The notes below the pieces were generated by a model. That model had not been told where the DNA came from. It made no database searches and saw nothing but the letters and a program-made list of their open reading frames with translations. Positions 1-9,816 of a DNA stretch of 64,000 nt are shown here, piece after piece; positions within the stretch are counted from its first letter, which is position 1; each line of letters starts with the position of its first letter. This DNA comes from Gammaproteobacteria bacterium (lineage in GTDB: Bacteria; Pseudomonadota; Gammaproteobacteria; Steroidobacterales; Woeseiaceae). The DNA lies in assembly GCA_013151645.1 (NCBI GenBank), contig JAADHU010000030.1:1-64000 (forward strand). Direction: 5' to 3'. The position numbers and the translations under genes were made by a program.

Positions 1-2
1 CG

Positions 3-755
3 CTTATTATTGAACTAGCTCTATTTATCGTATTCTATTTAGCAATAACGGTTCTCATTTATCCCAGTAAGCTGCCTATAAAATCAATAATTTGGAGTGG
101 TTCTAATTCTAGAAAAACCAAACTAAATTTGACTAGTTTCTTACTTGTAATGATTCTAGGGGTAATTTTCAGGTACGGAACTCTAGTCTTAAATATCTTT
201 TACAGCAGTATGCTTAGTGTTGACACAGCTCAGGATAGTATCGACGCCCTACATTTAGCCGCTGCCGATAGAACTGTCGAGAATATCGATTTTGTTAGCG
301 TTTTTACAAATACCACCATTACACCGATGGTCGAAGAGTTTGTGTATAGAGGATGTATATTGGGTTGTTTGTTATCTCGCTACAACGTAAGTAGGTCAAT
401 ACTTTTATCTGCCATTATTTTTGGTGCGTTTCATGGTGATGGGTTTTTCTCCGCATTTTTGGGAGGTGTTTTCTTAGCAGCAATATACGTAATTTACAAA
501 AACATTTTCCTGTGCACTGCTGTACATGGGGTGGTCAATTTGTTTGTTTTTTTCTCCCCTGGTTTAATCGTCAAAATAACTCCATTTTATTATACGGATC
601 TGCAGAAGTTTCCTTTGTTCGGCTTTAGTTTGTTGCCAGCGTTTATGGTGATACTTTTTATCGTTTTACTCTTGACCTATTTCTTGAATAGAAGAGAATC
701 GTCGCCTTTTCCACCTAAAATGACCAAGAATCATCAACCCTCTATTTCGCCGTGA
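3..755 (+). CDS. CPBP family intramembrane metalloprotease, 5' end cut by window
   Basis: The frame is open from base 3, so the true start lies upstream. The TTG at 129 is internal: residues before it form another hydrophobic segment. The three CPBP (Abi, Rce1-like) motifs are present in order: EEFVYRG (EExxxR), FGAFHGD (FxxxH) and HGVVN (HxxxN). These residues bind the metal and catalyse cleavage inside the membrane in this family. Several hydrophobic segments surround the motifs, as expected of an inner-membrane protein, and the C-terminal ~20 residues are polar. Family members process prenylated proteins in eukaryotes; in bacteria many serve in bacteriocin self-immunity or have no known role. 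Base composition is far more AT-rich than the rest of the window, which suggests transfer. The substrate cannot be told from the sequence. Confidence 0.85.
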   Translation, partial: LIIELALFIVFYLAITVLIYPSKLPIKSIIWSGSNSRKTKLNLTSFLLVMILGVIFRYGTLVLNIFYSSMLSVDTAQDSIDALHLAAADRTVENIDFVSVFTNTTITPMVEEFVYRGCILGCLLSRYNVSRSILLSAIIFGAFHGDGFFSAFLGGVFLAAIYVIYKNIFLCTAVHGVVNLFVFFSPGLIVKITPFYYTDLQKFPLFGFSLLPAFMVILFIVLLLTYFLNRRESSPFPPKMTKNHQPSISP

Positions 756-1163
756 GGCCATTGACCAAAAAAAATACAAAGTGTTCGGCGAAGTCGTAAC
801 CCAACCACCGTTTTTTTCGTTACTACGATTGGAGTGCCAAAAATTGTGGTCGTTATCACGGCACCCTTAATCTACGGAACATACGCTCGCCGCGAAGCAG
901 CAATTGGTTATGTGGTTCCCGATAAAGGACCAAATCAGCAACCGATATTTAGGAAAAAGTGAAGCGGCGCTGAGAAAATTCAATACAGTTACAAACTGTT
1001 TGACGAGGTACCTAGCCATAAATCCGAGAAATGAGTTCAATTAGGGAGTAACAAAAAGGCGCTAGTTTCGATTCAATGCACATATTGCAGGTTTACGTTG
1101 TTCTCAGGATTTGAGCGTTGTGTCAGGCAATCAATTATTCTTCTAATGTTACAAGGGAAAAAA
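756..1163. other. Gene-free stretch at the edge of the AT-rich segment
   Basis: No open frame of credible coding character is visible on either strand. AT-rich sequence continues to about position 1060 and then changes towards the composition of the following gene. No terminal repeats, transposase fragment or tRNA-like fold were recognised. It probably holds the promoter of the gene starting at 1164, but I could not place convincing -35/-10 boxes. Confidence 0.5.
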
Positions 1164-3461
1164 ATGAAAAAGACCGTGTTCCGGTACCTTGCACTATGCA
1201 GTTTCCTTCTTGTCGCGATACCGGCCAATGCCGTCATAACGTGGATTGCTGATAGTCCGATGAGAAATCCGGAAATTGCTGACGGTAAGATTTGGTGGGA
1301 GACAAGCGCAAGAGTGCCTGAGTGGGATGTACCCCGGCAATTAAAACGTCTGGATGGAAACAAGAATCCTGCTGACCGGAACACTAACAGCGGTGCATTG
1401 ATCCGGTATAGCCAGGTGGGGGGCAAAGTGCTTGTTGAAGAGCTTGATCCCAATCTGCTTGATTCACTGGCGGGCATGGTACGCGTAATGATTTTCGATG
1501 CAGAAAGTCGTCCCTGGGTTGTGACGAAAACCAGCGACCTGTATCGAAGGGAAGGCAATATGTGGAAGCGCCTGCCGACAAAACTGACAGATATTGCCAT
1601 CGGCAAGAATGGAGCGATGTGGGGACTGTCAGACGAGGCCGTGCGCGAAGGAGGGCGTACTGTTTTACGGTATACGGGCACTAGCTGGGAAGAAACCGGG
1701 ATGTCGGCGCGACTACTTGCGGTTGACGGGTCAGGAGAAGCGTGGGTCACCTCTCAGCGGAATACCAAAGGAAACACCTTCAATGTCTTTCGCCACACAC
1801 CGGGTGGCTGGGAAGAAATGCCGAAAATAAATCGGCCGATTTATGTCGCCAGTGACGATGAAGGTTCGATCTGGATGAAGGATAGCGACCGGAAATACAA
1901 AAAGTTTCCTTCTTTGTACAAATGGACAGGCTCCGACTGGGAACCAGGCTTTCATGTTGAGGCGAGCGATGTTCCGATATTTACCCCGAAAGGGAACCCC
2001 GTATTTCACAAATTTTATATCCTGGAAGGGCTGTTGCCGGTTATGCAAGGCAAGGGTCGGTTACGTACTCCAAACCTGGGCGTTAGCAGTTATGCGATTT
2101 CTCAGGATGATTCAGTCTGGGTTATCCGGAAACTTCCGGCACTGTTTCGAGCCGGTTACAGGCCCGAAATTCTCAAATGGAATGGTCAGAGATTTGAGCC
2201 GGGAGTCGATACGAAACAACATTGGAAATCGGATAGCCAACTACTTGAAAGCGATTTTCCCATTGCGATCGCTGCGGACGGAAAAGGTTCGCCATGGATT
2301 CTGGCTGACATGACCGGTACCAGTACCCTGGGCACACTGTATCGACACGTCGATGATGCCTGGGTAAAAGCCGATAGCCGAAAAATGGTCAGCATCCTTT
2401 CGGATGTTGACGGCGTGATTTGGGCGCTTGGCGGAGCGGTATTTCGTTGGGATGGCGGAAGCCTGAAGCAAGTTGGTGAGGCGCTGCCCGCCTATGTGTC
2501 TCAATTTGTAGTTGACCAGGATCGAGCCCCCTGGGTTGTTCACAAAAACATGCAACCTGAAAACAGGAACCAACGTTTTCTTGTGAGCCGTCAGGTGCAA
2601 GGCAAGTGGGTAAACGTTGCACTACCGGACGATTTTACTCTGTTATCTCCCGCTCTCGGTGGGGGCATGGACGGTTCTATCTGGCTTGGTGGCAGATTGA
2701 AATCAAAATTCGCGTTGATGAAGTGGACCGGCTCAGGGTGGAAGAGGCACAGCGGCAGTTTCTTGGGCGAGCACATAAGCAGCGACTCCAAGGGAAGGGT
2801 TTGGTCAATAAGCGATGGTAGTTTTGCTATTGCCGATCCGGGCCTTAGAGCATTGACTCCGAAGCGGAGTGCCGGCACGAGTCCGGAAAAACCGTTTGCT
2901 TCAATGCAGCGGGAGGTTTCTGTACGGACGCCTGCGCCGGTGCCGGTGCCGGAGACAAGACTGGCTGGTTCGACTTCAAAAGCAGAGCTTGTGGGCTGTT
3001 GGAAATGGTTCAATGGCGCATATATCATCGTAGAAAAGAACGGTGTCGTGCGTAACGGCGTTATTTCCGGAAGCTGGACGCGAGTGGCGTCAAGTCTTGG
3101 TGACTACACGATTGCATGGCCTTCAATTTTTGACATGGTGAAACTGTCGGAGGACGGTCAATCTTTTTCAGGAGCCAACATCTTTGGCATGCCTGTTTCA
3201 GGCACACGCATTTCAGCCGTGGCTGATGGTTTGTCGGGGGAATGGCGCTGGTTCAATGGCATCAAGGTTTCCATCGGCCAAGACAAGACGGTGGAGGGTG
3301 GCGGATTTCAGGGGTCCTGGAAGAAGACCGGAGATGGATATGCCATTGAATGGCCGATTATCGATACCATCGAGGTTTCTGCCGATGGCAACCAGCTCAA
3401 GGGTGCAAACCAGTTTGGCCCCGTGACGGCGAGCCTGGACAAGGCATGTGCCGGGCCATAG
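1164..3461 (+). CDS. Secreted tectonin-like beta-propeller protein with duplicated C-terminal domain
   Basis: The start is set at the ATG at 1164 because it opens a clean signal peptide (MKKTVFR, hydrophobic core, cut near ANA-V); an in-frame upstream start at 1098 would bury it. The mature protein has about ten short motifs of the type D-x-x-G-x-x-W (for example GSGEAW, DEGSIW, GKGSPW, MDGSIW) spaced 40-70 residues apart, the pattern of tectonin/TECPR propeller blades. After a Pro/Val-rich linker (about residues 600-620) come two copies of a ~75-residue unit. Each begins W-x-WFNG, has a G-S/G-x-W core and ends GANxFGxxxxG. The unit is probably a beta-sandwich or barrel for binding, but I do not recognise it as a named family. 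It is likely periplasmic or extracellular. It stands alone and converges on the protease gene at 3534. The function is unknown. Confidence 0.75.
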   Translation: MKKTVFRYLALCSFLLVAIPANAVITWIADSPMRNPEIADGKIWWETSARVPEWDVPRQLKRLDGNKNPADRNTNSGALIRYSQVGGKVLVEELDPNLLDSLAGMVRVMIFDAESRPWVVTKTSDLYRREGNMWKRLPTKLTDIAIGKNGAMWGLSDEAVREGGRTVLRYTGTSWEETGMSARLLAVDGSGEAWVTSQRNTKGNTFNVFRHTPGGWEEMPKINRPIYVASDDEGSIWMKDSDRKYKKFPSLYKWTGSDWEPGFHVEASDVPIFTPKGNPVFHKFYILEGLLPVMQGKGRLRTPNLGVSSYAISQDDSVWVIRKLPALFRAGYRPEILKWNGQRFEPGVDTKQHWKSDSQLLESDFPIAIAADGKGSPWILADMTGTSTLGTLYRHVDDAWVKADSRKMVSILSDVDGVIWALGGAVFRWDGGSLKQVGEALPAYVSQFVVDQDRAPWVVHKNMQPENRNQRFLVSRQVQGKWVNVALPDDFTLLSPALGGGMDGSIWLGGRLKSKFALMKWTGSGWKRHSGSFLGEHISSDSKGRVWSISDGSFAIADPGLRALTPKRSAGTSPEKPFASMQREVSVRTPAPVPVPETRLAGSTSKAELVGCWKWFNGAYIIVEKNGVVRNGVISGSWTRVASSLGDYTIAWPSIFDMVKLSEDGQSFSGANIFGMPVSGTRISAVADGLSGEWRWFNGIKVSIGQDKTVEGGGFQGSWKKTGDGYAIEWPIIDTIEVSADGNQLKGANQFGPVTASLDKACAGP

Positions 3462-3533
3462 GGGCATTCAAACCTGGTGCTGGCGGGCAATTGTGCATGA
3501 GCCAGCAATCTGACAGTTATTTCAAAATTCGTG

Positions 3534-6140
3534 TTATCTCAGTAGCACCCGGCCGGCGGCGCTTCGTCGCCATCCAAAGCTTGAGAAAAGTGACAAGACA
3601 AGCAGTGTGAAAACGCCGAATGCACCACCACCGCCGCCGCTTGAAACCGGGGGCGGAGAAGGCGGGGGTGTACTCGCATTGCTCACTGACAATGTGTAGG
3701 CGGAATTTTGTCCGACGGTATTCGTCGCTCTGACCCGGATGTAATAGGTCGCGCCATTGCTCAATAATCGCGAGATCGATTCATCGACAGAGCCGATCAT
3801 GGCGCTCTGTTCGATAACGTTGGTGCCTGATTCGTCGAGTAGAAAAATATCGTGATTGTTCCGAACCAGCGCTGCGTTGGCCGGAATCGTCAGATTGATC
3901 GTGTAGGTTAGGTTTTGCTGCGGTACGGTGAAGACGAAATAGTCGTCCACGTCATTGTCGCTGTTTGCCGTACCATCGACCGAAAACGGGGCGGTAATCG
4001 CCTGCGCATCGGCGGGAGCATCGTTTGGCTCAGGGTCATCGCCCATCGGCAAACCGGTACCGCAATCGCTGCTGCCCCCGTTACCCGTTGCCGCCAGCGT
4101 GAGTCCGCTTCCATCCTGGGCCAGTGAAAAATCGGTATCGGATACATCGAAAAAAACGTTATCGGAACACGTGAGCATCAAACGCGCTGTGGAACTGCTT
4201 GTCGCCGGGAAAGTGACCAACTGCTCTCCGTCGTTCGCAACACTCACGGCCAATGGCAAGAATGTCGTGCCGCTGTCCGTAGACCACAATATGTCGACGT
4301 TATTGCAACTGATCGGCGCCAGTTCGGTACACGCCGCATTCCATTCTACGACCTGGTTCGCCATTGTATTGAGCGTCACGGCCGTGTTTGGTTGCAGTAG
4401 AACGAAGGGGCCCTTTTCGTTATCAACGGATACCTGCATCGCGTCGTCATTTACACCACCATTACCGTCACGAACAGTCAGGCGGAAATTCATTGTGCGC
4501 GAGGTCACAGGAAGTGCTTCGGCTTTGTCCGGTGTCCCGTCAAGCAGATCGGGTAGCCGGGGAAAAGTCCGAGACGCCGATGGGACCGGTACGAATGAGC
4601 GGAACAGCGGGTTGGTCACCAGGTCGATGCCGTAGGATGTGCTGTCCGTTTCAAAGCCGAGATCCATCTGGTCCCACTGGTGCAGCAGGACGTCGCCATT
4701 ATTCGCGTCCGATGCCGTACCGGTGAGCGTAAACGGCGTTGCGGCAGGAATGACGTAGTCCGGGCCGGCATCCACTGACGGCGCAACATTTCCGGCGGCC
4801 AGGCTTGCCGGGCACGTTGCACCGAAACCGGATCGAACAAACTGGTTGACCTGCGCGATGCTGCCCGCGTGAAACGTGGGGTCCATGAAACCCTGGCTGG
4901 GCGACTGCAGGTCGGGATCTTCCTGGACATTCTCCTCGTCGCAGATGCCCCCGTAGGACATTATTGTGCTGCCGCTCCCCGGTTCGAACGCCGTCGGTGC
5001 ATAGCGATTTCCATCGCCGCAGAGAGCGGTGGTTCCATTGAATGAGTGATCGGCACCGAACTGATGGCCGAGTTCGTGCGCGAGATAGTCGATGTAAAAC
5101 GCATCGCCGACGGGATTTTCGAGACCGGTTGCACCACCTGCCTTCAAGCTGTCATCGCACGCGGCATTGATGTTCGCCAACCCACCGTCAGAGGTCGAGA
5201 ATACATGGCCAATGTCGTAGTTCGCGGAACCGATGACATCGTCAATATTCGATTGATTTTCGACCAGCAGTGCGTCGAGATCGGCGTTGCTGTATGGGTC
5301 GGTTGACGGATCGGTATAAATGAGACCGTCATTGCCTGCCACCAGCAACATACGGATACCCAGGTCTCTCTCGAAAATCTGTGTGAGCCGGTTTATTGCC
5401 GTCACGACTTCCGCAAGCGTATTAACCGCGTCTCCTCCAGCCACTGCCTGACTGTATTCACCGGTTGTCGCGGCCGCGAGGCGATACACAAGGATGTCAT
5501 TGGTGGCGTTGTCCAGCGAAAAAAATGTTGGTGCAATTGACGAGGTAAAGTCAGTTTTGCGGACTTGGGCACGACAGGAGAACGTCGGTTGGTCGGAGTG
5601 ATCAACGCCACCGGTATAATCTTGTTTAAGAAAACTGATGTACGTGTTCGATGGTCCGACCCTGGCAGGGTCGATAAAGACGGAACCGTCCGGCGACTGC
5701 AGCAAAGCGTGAAATCCGTTCGGGCCAATGTCAATGCGACCAGTGATAGCGGTATCTGTGATTGCGCGGACGGCATAGGTCTTGATTTGCGGAAACTTAC
5801 TCGCCAGTTGGGGCGCCATTATCGGCGAATCGATAGCAGAGAACGCCAGCATGCGGCCGTCCGGCATCGGTAGCGTCAGGCTTGGAGTCTCTCCGGTTCG
5901 GTTTGCGGTGGGTAGCAGCAATGCGCGAAGTGCGACCATGTCTGCGACGATGTGCCGCGCTGAGCCGATACGCGGATCGAGCTTTTGCACGCCGCTCCCG
6001 CTGCCCTCGAGATTTTGCCAAACCTGGTCCGCCGCGTATCCGGCGTTCGAAAACAGCAGCAACGCGGTCGAGAAAAGCAAAGCCTTCGGAATTGTCAGTG
6101 GTTTGATATCAATCTCCGTGCCGCTGGCAAATGTGTGCAT
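3534..6140 (-). CDS. Secreted reprolysin-like (M12B-type) metalloprotease with PPC domain and GlyGly-CTERM tail
   Basis: The zinc-binding motif HELGHQFGADH starts near residue 355 and matches the metzincin signature HExxHxxGxxH; a downstream S-Y-G in IMSYGG fits the Met-turn. The protein has a signal peptide (hydrophobic core ending NAGYA-A), a propeptide-like N-terminal region, the catalytic domain, Ig-like segments and a PPC (bacterial pre-peptidase C-terminal) domain near residues 720-830. It ends with a Ser-Gly-rich stretch, a single hydrophobic helix and Arg-Arg. That tail fits GlyGly-CTERM, a signal known to be cut by rhombosortase for surface display after type II secretion. The ATG at 6140 is preferred over an upstream start at 6203 because it places the signal peptide near the N-terminus. 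It is the last gene of the minus-strand cluster and probably degrades external protein. Confidence 0.88.
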   Translation of the reverse strand: MHTFASGTEIDIKPLTIPKALLFSTALLLFSNAGYAADQVWQNLEGSGSGVQKLDPRIGSARHIVADMVALRALLLPTANRTGETPSLTLPMPDGRMLAFSAIDSPIMAPQLASKFPQIKTYAVRAITDTAITGRIDIGPNGFHALLQSPDGSVFIDPARVGPSNTYISFLKQDYTGGVDHSDQPTFSCRAQVRKTDFTSSIAPTFFSLDNATNDILVYRLAAATTGEYSQAVAGGDAVNTLAEVVTAINRLTQIFERDLGIRMLLVAGNDGLIYTDPSTDPYSNADLDALLVENQSNIDDVIGSANYDIGHVFSTSDGGLANINAACDDSLKAGGATGLENPVGDAFYIDYLAHELGHQFGADHSFNGTTALCGDGNRYAPTAFEPGSGSTIMSYGGICDEENVQEDPDLQSPSQGFMDPTFHAGSIAQVNQFVRSGFGATCPASLAAGNVAPSVDAGPDYVIPAATPFTLTGTASDANNGDVLLHQWDQMDLGFETDSTSYGIDLVTNPLFRSFVPVPSASRTFPRLPDLLDGTPDKAEALPVTSRTMNFRLTVRDGNGGVNDDAMQVSVDNEKGPFVLLQPNTAVTLNTMANQVVEWNAACTELAPISCNNVDILWSTDSGTTFLPLAVSVANDGEQLVTFPATSSSTARLMLTCSDNVFFDVSDTDFSLAQDGSGLTLAATGNGGSSDCGTGLPMGDDPEPNDAPADAQAITAPFSVDGTANSDNDVDDYFVFTVPQQNLTYTINLTIPANAALVRNNHDIFLLDESGTNVIEQSAMIGSVDESISRLLSNGATYYIRVRATNTVGQNSAYTLSVSNASTPPPSPPPVSSGGGGGAFGVFTLLVLSLFSSFGWRRSAAGRVLLR

Positions 6141-6203
6141 ACATTCTCGCAAAGCTGTCCTACAGCGTCGTCGCCTGCTGGCAGGCTCGCATGAGGCCCG
6201 CAC

Positions 6204-7130
6204 TTATGCGTACGGCCAGACCTCGAGCCCGTGAATTGCGTTTCGAATATCCATTGTGAGGTTCACGCTCAACAATGTTTGATTTCCGGCCAGATCGTAG
6301 ACCGATATCGTCGAGGGGGACGATCCAGCGGCGACAACGCTTTCGGACAACACACACAGTCCACGCGCAAAACCCTGCCGTGCTGTGCCGGAATCGTCAA
6401 AGTCAGTGTTAAGCAGATCTCTCGGGTTGTAAAGAGGCATGGCCATTGCGCGATCTTCAGTACCTTCGCCGCGTCCCGTATAGCGCAACCGGCCGGCGAC
6501 AGTATCGTTGAAAAGTACGCCGTCGCGAAAGGGTCTGGCATTGTGCGTGCCGGGTGGTAACTCTACCGACATCAGTACGGTATCCGCATTGTAGTGCAGC
6601 ATACCGCCGGTCTTTAGCCCGCTAATATACATTCCATCACGGTTGCAAAATACGTTGTTGATATGCAGTTTGTTTAACAGCAGCGGACCGTCGTCACCTG
6701 ACGGATCGTAAGTTGCCCGACGAAACTTGAAATTCTGAACATCGATGTGCAAAGCCCAGGTGAATCGGCGTTCGTCCAGACAGAATCCCAGAACGGAGTC
6801 ATAGCCGGTCGATGTCAGGTAAAGCGTTCTTTCGTAGATAGCGATTTCATGGCAGTGTTTCAGGTAGGTGTTTCGCCAGGAGCCCAGCAGATCGAAGTCG
6901 GGTGTGTAAGCGAACAATTCATCGCTGGCGGCGACGTAGACTACGTCGCCGTCGAAAGCGATGCCCCTGAGACCGCGATCTGCGCCACGTCCCGCCCAGT
7001 CAATGTCAGCAGTATTCCAGTCGAGCGTTTGCCTGACGGACTGGCTTTCCAGGTCCAGAAGGTACACGCCCCCGTGGCTTTCACCTTGATGACTGCCCCG
7101 TACGACCGATGACGTGACGAGAGTCACCAA
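6204..7130 (-). CDS. Beta-propeller protein resembling the DUF4915/TIGR03032 group
   Basis: There is no signal peptide, so the 308-residue product is probably cytoplasmic. Repeating beta-rich stretches (RGIAFDGDVVYVAAS, HEIAIYERTLYLTST, LHINNVFCNRDGMYISG, HNARPFRDGVLFND) are spaced as in a six- or seven-bladed propeller. Conserved-looking His-x-N and His-N-A-R elements sit at blade loops and could bind metal or substrate. I assign the DUF4915/TIGR03032 likeness from the overall pattern and from the neighbouring TPR-sulfotransferase; this is moderate confidence only. It lies 70 bp after the TonB receptor and 63 bp before the metalloprotease, on the same strand, so co-transcription is likely. 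The reaction, if any, is unknown. Confidence 0.65.
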   Translation of the reverse strand: MVTLVTSSVVRGSHQGESHGGVYLLDLESQSVRQTLDWNTADIDWAGRGADRGLRGIAFDGDVVYVAASDELFAYTPDFDLLGSWRNTYLKHCHEIAIYERTLYLTSTGYDSVLGFCLDERRFTWALHIDVQNFKFRRATYDPSGDDGPLLLNKLHINNVFCNRDGMYISGLKTGGMLHYNADTVLMSVELPPGTHNARPFRDGVLFNDTVAGRLRYTGRGEGTEDRAMAMPLYNPRDLLNTDFDDSGTARQGFARGLCVLSESVVAAGSSPSTISVYDLAGNQTLLSVNLTMDIRNAIHGLEVWPYA

Positions 7131-7200
7131 GGGGCGTCAACCTGCAGGCGCGAACGCTGTCTGCACGCGATGGCTATTATGGTTCGCCAAGTTCTGCCCG

Positions 7201-9618
7201 CTACTCAAATCGCTTGCTGAAATTGAGCCCGACCGTCCGCGGTGCTGCATAGGTACGATCATTTGCGAAACGCGTGTCGCCAAAAAAAGCACCGTTGGTG
7301 TTTGTTACGAGCCAGTTTACTGCGCGCTGATCCCACACGTTGTAAGCGATCAGCGTCACGTCCCACCCGCTTTCCCGGCTGAGGCCGATCTGCGCGTTAC
7401 TGATGCTGTAGGCCGGAACGAGCCCGCTCCGATTATTTGCCACGATGTTATTCAGCGTATCCCACTTCTCGCTTTCATAGTAGTAGTCGTAACGCAGCCA
7501 CAGGTTCCCACCGAAAACGTCATTGATCGTATAGTCGATCGACGCGTTGTACTTGCGATCTGCGGACCACGTCATCGGGCTGCCCGCCAATACGACGTCA
7601 CTGAAACGAACAATATCTTCCGTGTATTTTGCGTCGTTAAAGAACGCCGAAAACTGGAGCGTAAGGTTTTCTGTCGTGTTCCAGGTGGTCGTTATCTCAG
7701 CTCCTTTTGCTTCCCCTTTGCCACCATTGATTGTGCCGCGCAGCCACCACCTGCCGCCAACACTGAACTGGGAAATCTGTATGTCATCCCAAATCATATC
7801 GAAGACGGATACGTTGATGAGCAAGCGGTCATCAAGCCATTGGCTTTTAAAGCCTACCTCGTAGTTGGTCATCGTGTCCGGATCGTATCTTTGTGGCACG
7901 AGTCCGGTGTCGGCCGCGCGCTGGCTGTTTGAGCCGCCGAGCCTGAATCCCTCGCTGACCAGAAAATAGACCATCTTGTTGTCCGAAAGCTGGAAACTCG
8001 TACCGACTTTAAAAATCGTATCGCTTTCCGTGCTGTCGGAAGAATAGGTGCCACCCGTGTCGGCCGAACCTGCCGGCGGCAATCCTTGCGGGAACTGGTA
8101 ATTATCCGATTCGTTTCGATCGAATTCGAACCAGCGAGCACCAAAACTGACAGACCACCGGTCCGTCAGGTCATAGTTAAGCTCGCCAAATATCGCTGTC
8201 TGTTTTATCCGTTTGTCGAACGTGTTGGAATAACCGATATCCGTCGCCGGCAATGGATACTGGGTGTCGTAGCCGTTGTAGACGTTATAGGCGGCGTACG
8301 CCTGAGCCGCGTACCATGCGGTCGTGCCAACGAAATCCGGGTTTCGCGCGCCGAAAAACCAACCATCCGTAACGTCTTCATAAAACGCGCCGATCATCCA
8401 CTGCAGGCGACTATCGCCTGACGACGTAAGGCGAAACTCCTGCGCGAATCGCTCGACCTTCTGGTCATTGAAAGTAGTGCCATAGGTGTAGTCAGAGTTG
8501 TACAGTGGATAAGCCGCAAAATAGGCATCTTTCCATTGCTCGTACACCATGTTGTCCCACTCGTAGACAATGTCGCGCTCGAAATAAGACGTCGTCGAGA
8601 GGACTTCAGCAAATCCAAGGTCGCCCTGGATCGTCCCAGATACCTGGTACCACTTATCATCCCGGGTCTCCTTGAAGAACCGCGAAACCTTGTAGTCACC
8701 CAGCGCAGGATCGCTTTCCCAGCTTCCTTTGCTATCAAGTTTTTGCCCGATGGCGGAAAGATACAGGTCCCAGTTTTCGTTGACGTTCCACAACGCCGCA
8801 ATTCGACCACCGACGTAGTCGGCTTCATTGAAATTATTCTCGACAACGTCGGCGTTCGTGCCGCTGCCCTCCAGCGTCGTGCCCAGAACGTTGTCGATGT
8901 AACCGCCCTGATGATCGACATAGCCAACCGCCCGGACGGCGAAATTATCCGACAATGGCAGGTTAATATGGCCGCTTATATCGTAGCTCTCGGACCCTCC
9001 ATTGATGGAATAGACGCCCGTATCAATCTGGCCGCTCGCAGCGTCGGTATTTGGTTTGTTCGTAATGAAACGAATCGTGCCCGCTTGCGAACTGGAGCCA
9101 AACAAAGTTCCCTGCGGCCCCGGTAGCGATTCGACACGCTCTATGTCGATTAACCGAACGTCCAATTGCTGCGATATGGTGGTGATGGGCTGCTCGTCGA
9201 GATACATGGCAACCTGGCTGTCGGTACGAAACTCCTGCGTTCCTGTGGATATTCCACGCATGACGATCGTATTGCGTCCCGGCATGGAACTCGCCAGAGA
9301 GACACCGGGGAGAACACGAACGAAGTCCTCCATGCCCTGCAAACCCTGCCGTTTGATGTCTGTCGTGGAGATAACATTAATGCTCTGGGCGAGATCCTGC
9401 ATATTCATTTCGCGCTTGCTCGCGGTCACGACGATCTCTTCCAGCTTGCCGCTGCTGTCATCCTGAGCCAGCGCCGGTCCAGCCGATGCGAGCGCGGTAA
9501 CAATTGCAGCGGCCAGAGGTGTTAGTACGAATTTTCGGCTATCTGGTACCGACTCGTTATCCGCTCTGGCGTTATTGCAGACTGCGGCTGGATTGAAATG
9601 TGTGTTTCCCTGAGTCAT
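7201..9618 (-). CDS. TonB-dependent outer-membrane receptor
   Basis: The product has a signal peptide (FVLTPLAAAIVTALASAGPALAQ), an N-terminal plug domain containing EEIVVTASKR and VRVLPGVS, and a long C-terminal beta-barrel ending in Phe-Glu (FSKRFE). The barrel start has the family motif GPQGTLFGSSSQAGTIRF. The ATG at 9618 is chosen because GGGGGATC lies about 8 bp upstream; an ORF start at 9690 would put 24 extra residues before an already long signal region. Receptors of this type import large ligands such as siderophores, cobalamin, glycans or peptides using TonB-ExbBD energy. The nearby peptidases suggest a peptide ligand, but nothing in the receptor itself fixes this. A 15-bp palindrome lies ~200 bp upstream (9817-9831). 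Confidence 0.92.
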   Translation of the reverse strand: MTQGNTHFNPAAVCNNARADNESVPDSRKFVLTPLAAAIVTALASAGPALAQDDSSGKLEEIVVTASKREMNMQDLAQSINVISTTDIKRQGLQGMEDFVRVLPGVSLASSMPGRNTIVMRGISTGTQEFRTDSQVAMYLDEQPITTISQQLDVRLIDIERVESLPGPQGTLFGSSSQAGTIRFITNKPNTDAASGQIDTGVYSINGGSESYDISGHINLPLSDNFAVRAVGYVDHQGGYIDNVLGTTLEGSGTNADVVENNFNEADYVGGRIAALWNVNENWDLYLSAIGQKLDSKGSWESDPALGDYKVSRFFKETRDDKWYQVSGTIQGDLGFAEVLSTTSYFERDIVYEWDNMVYEQWKDAYFAAYPLYNSDYTYGTTFNDQKVERFAQEFRLTSSGDSRLQWMIGAFYEDVTDGWFFGARNPDFVGTTAWYAAQAYAAYNVYNGYDTQYPLPATDIGYSNTFDKRIKQTAIFGELNYDLTDRWSVSFGARWFEFDRNESDNYQFPQGLPPAGSADTGGTYSSDSTESDTIFKVGTSFQLSDNKMVYFLVSEGFRLGGSNSQRAADTGLVPQRYDPDTMTNYEVGFKSQWLDDRLLINVSVFDMIWDDIQISQFSVGGRWWLRGTINGGKGEAKGAEITTTWNTTENLTLQFSAFFNDAKYTEDIVRFSDVVLAGSPMTWSADRKYNASIDYTINDVFGGNLWLRYDYYYESEKWDTLNNIVANNRSGLVPAYSISNAQIGLSRESGWDVTLIAYNVWDQRAVNWLVTNTNGAFFGDTRFANDRTYAAPRTVGLNFSKRFE

Positions 9619-9816
9619 TCGTGCGATCCCCCGATCCGATAAACTATATGGTTTGACTACATGCCAACCGCCGTGTCCGAACGCGCGCAACTGTATGCCT
9701 TAACGGTTGCCGGCGCGATCCACGATCAAATCTTATTCCTTGCGAGGCGTTATTCGCCCCGAATATTTTCAAGGTTATTCAAAGCATACTATACGATCCG
9801 GTACGCAAGAGCACTC

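Noticed and set aside
7114-7932. 272-residue plus-strand open frame
   Set aside because: Antisense to the C-terminal barrel of the TonB receptor, whose reading is well supported; no ribosome site or recognisable motif.
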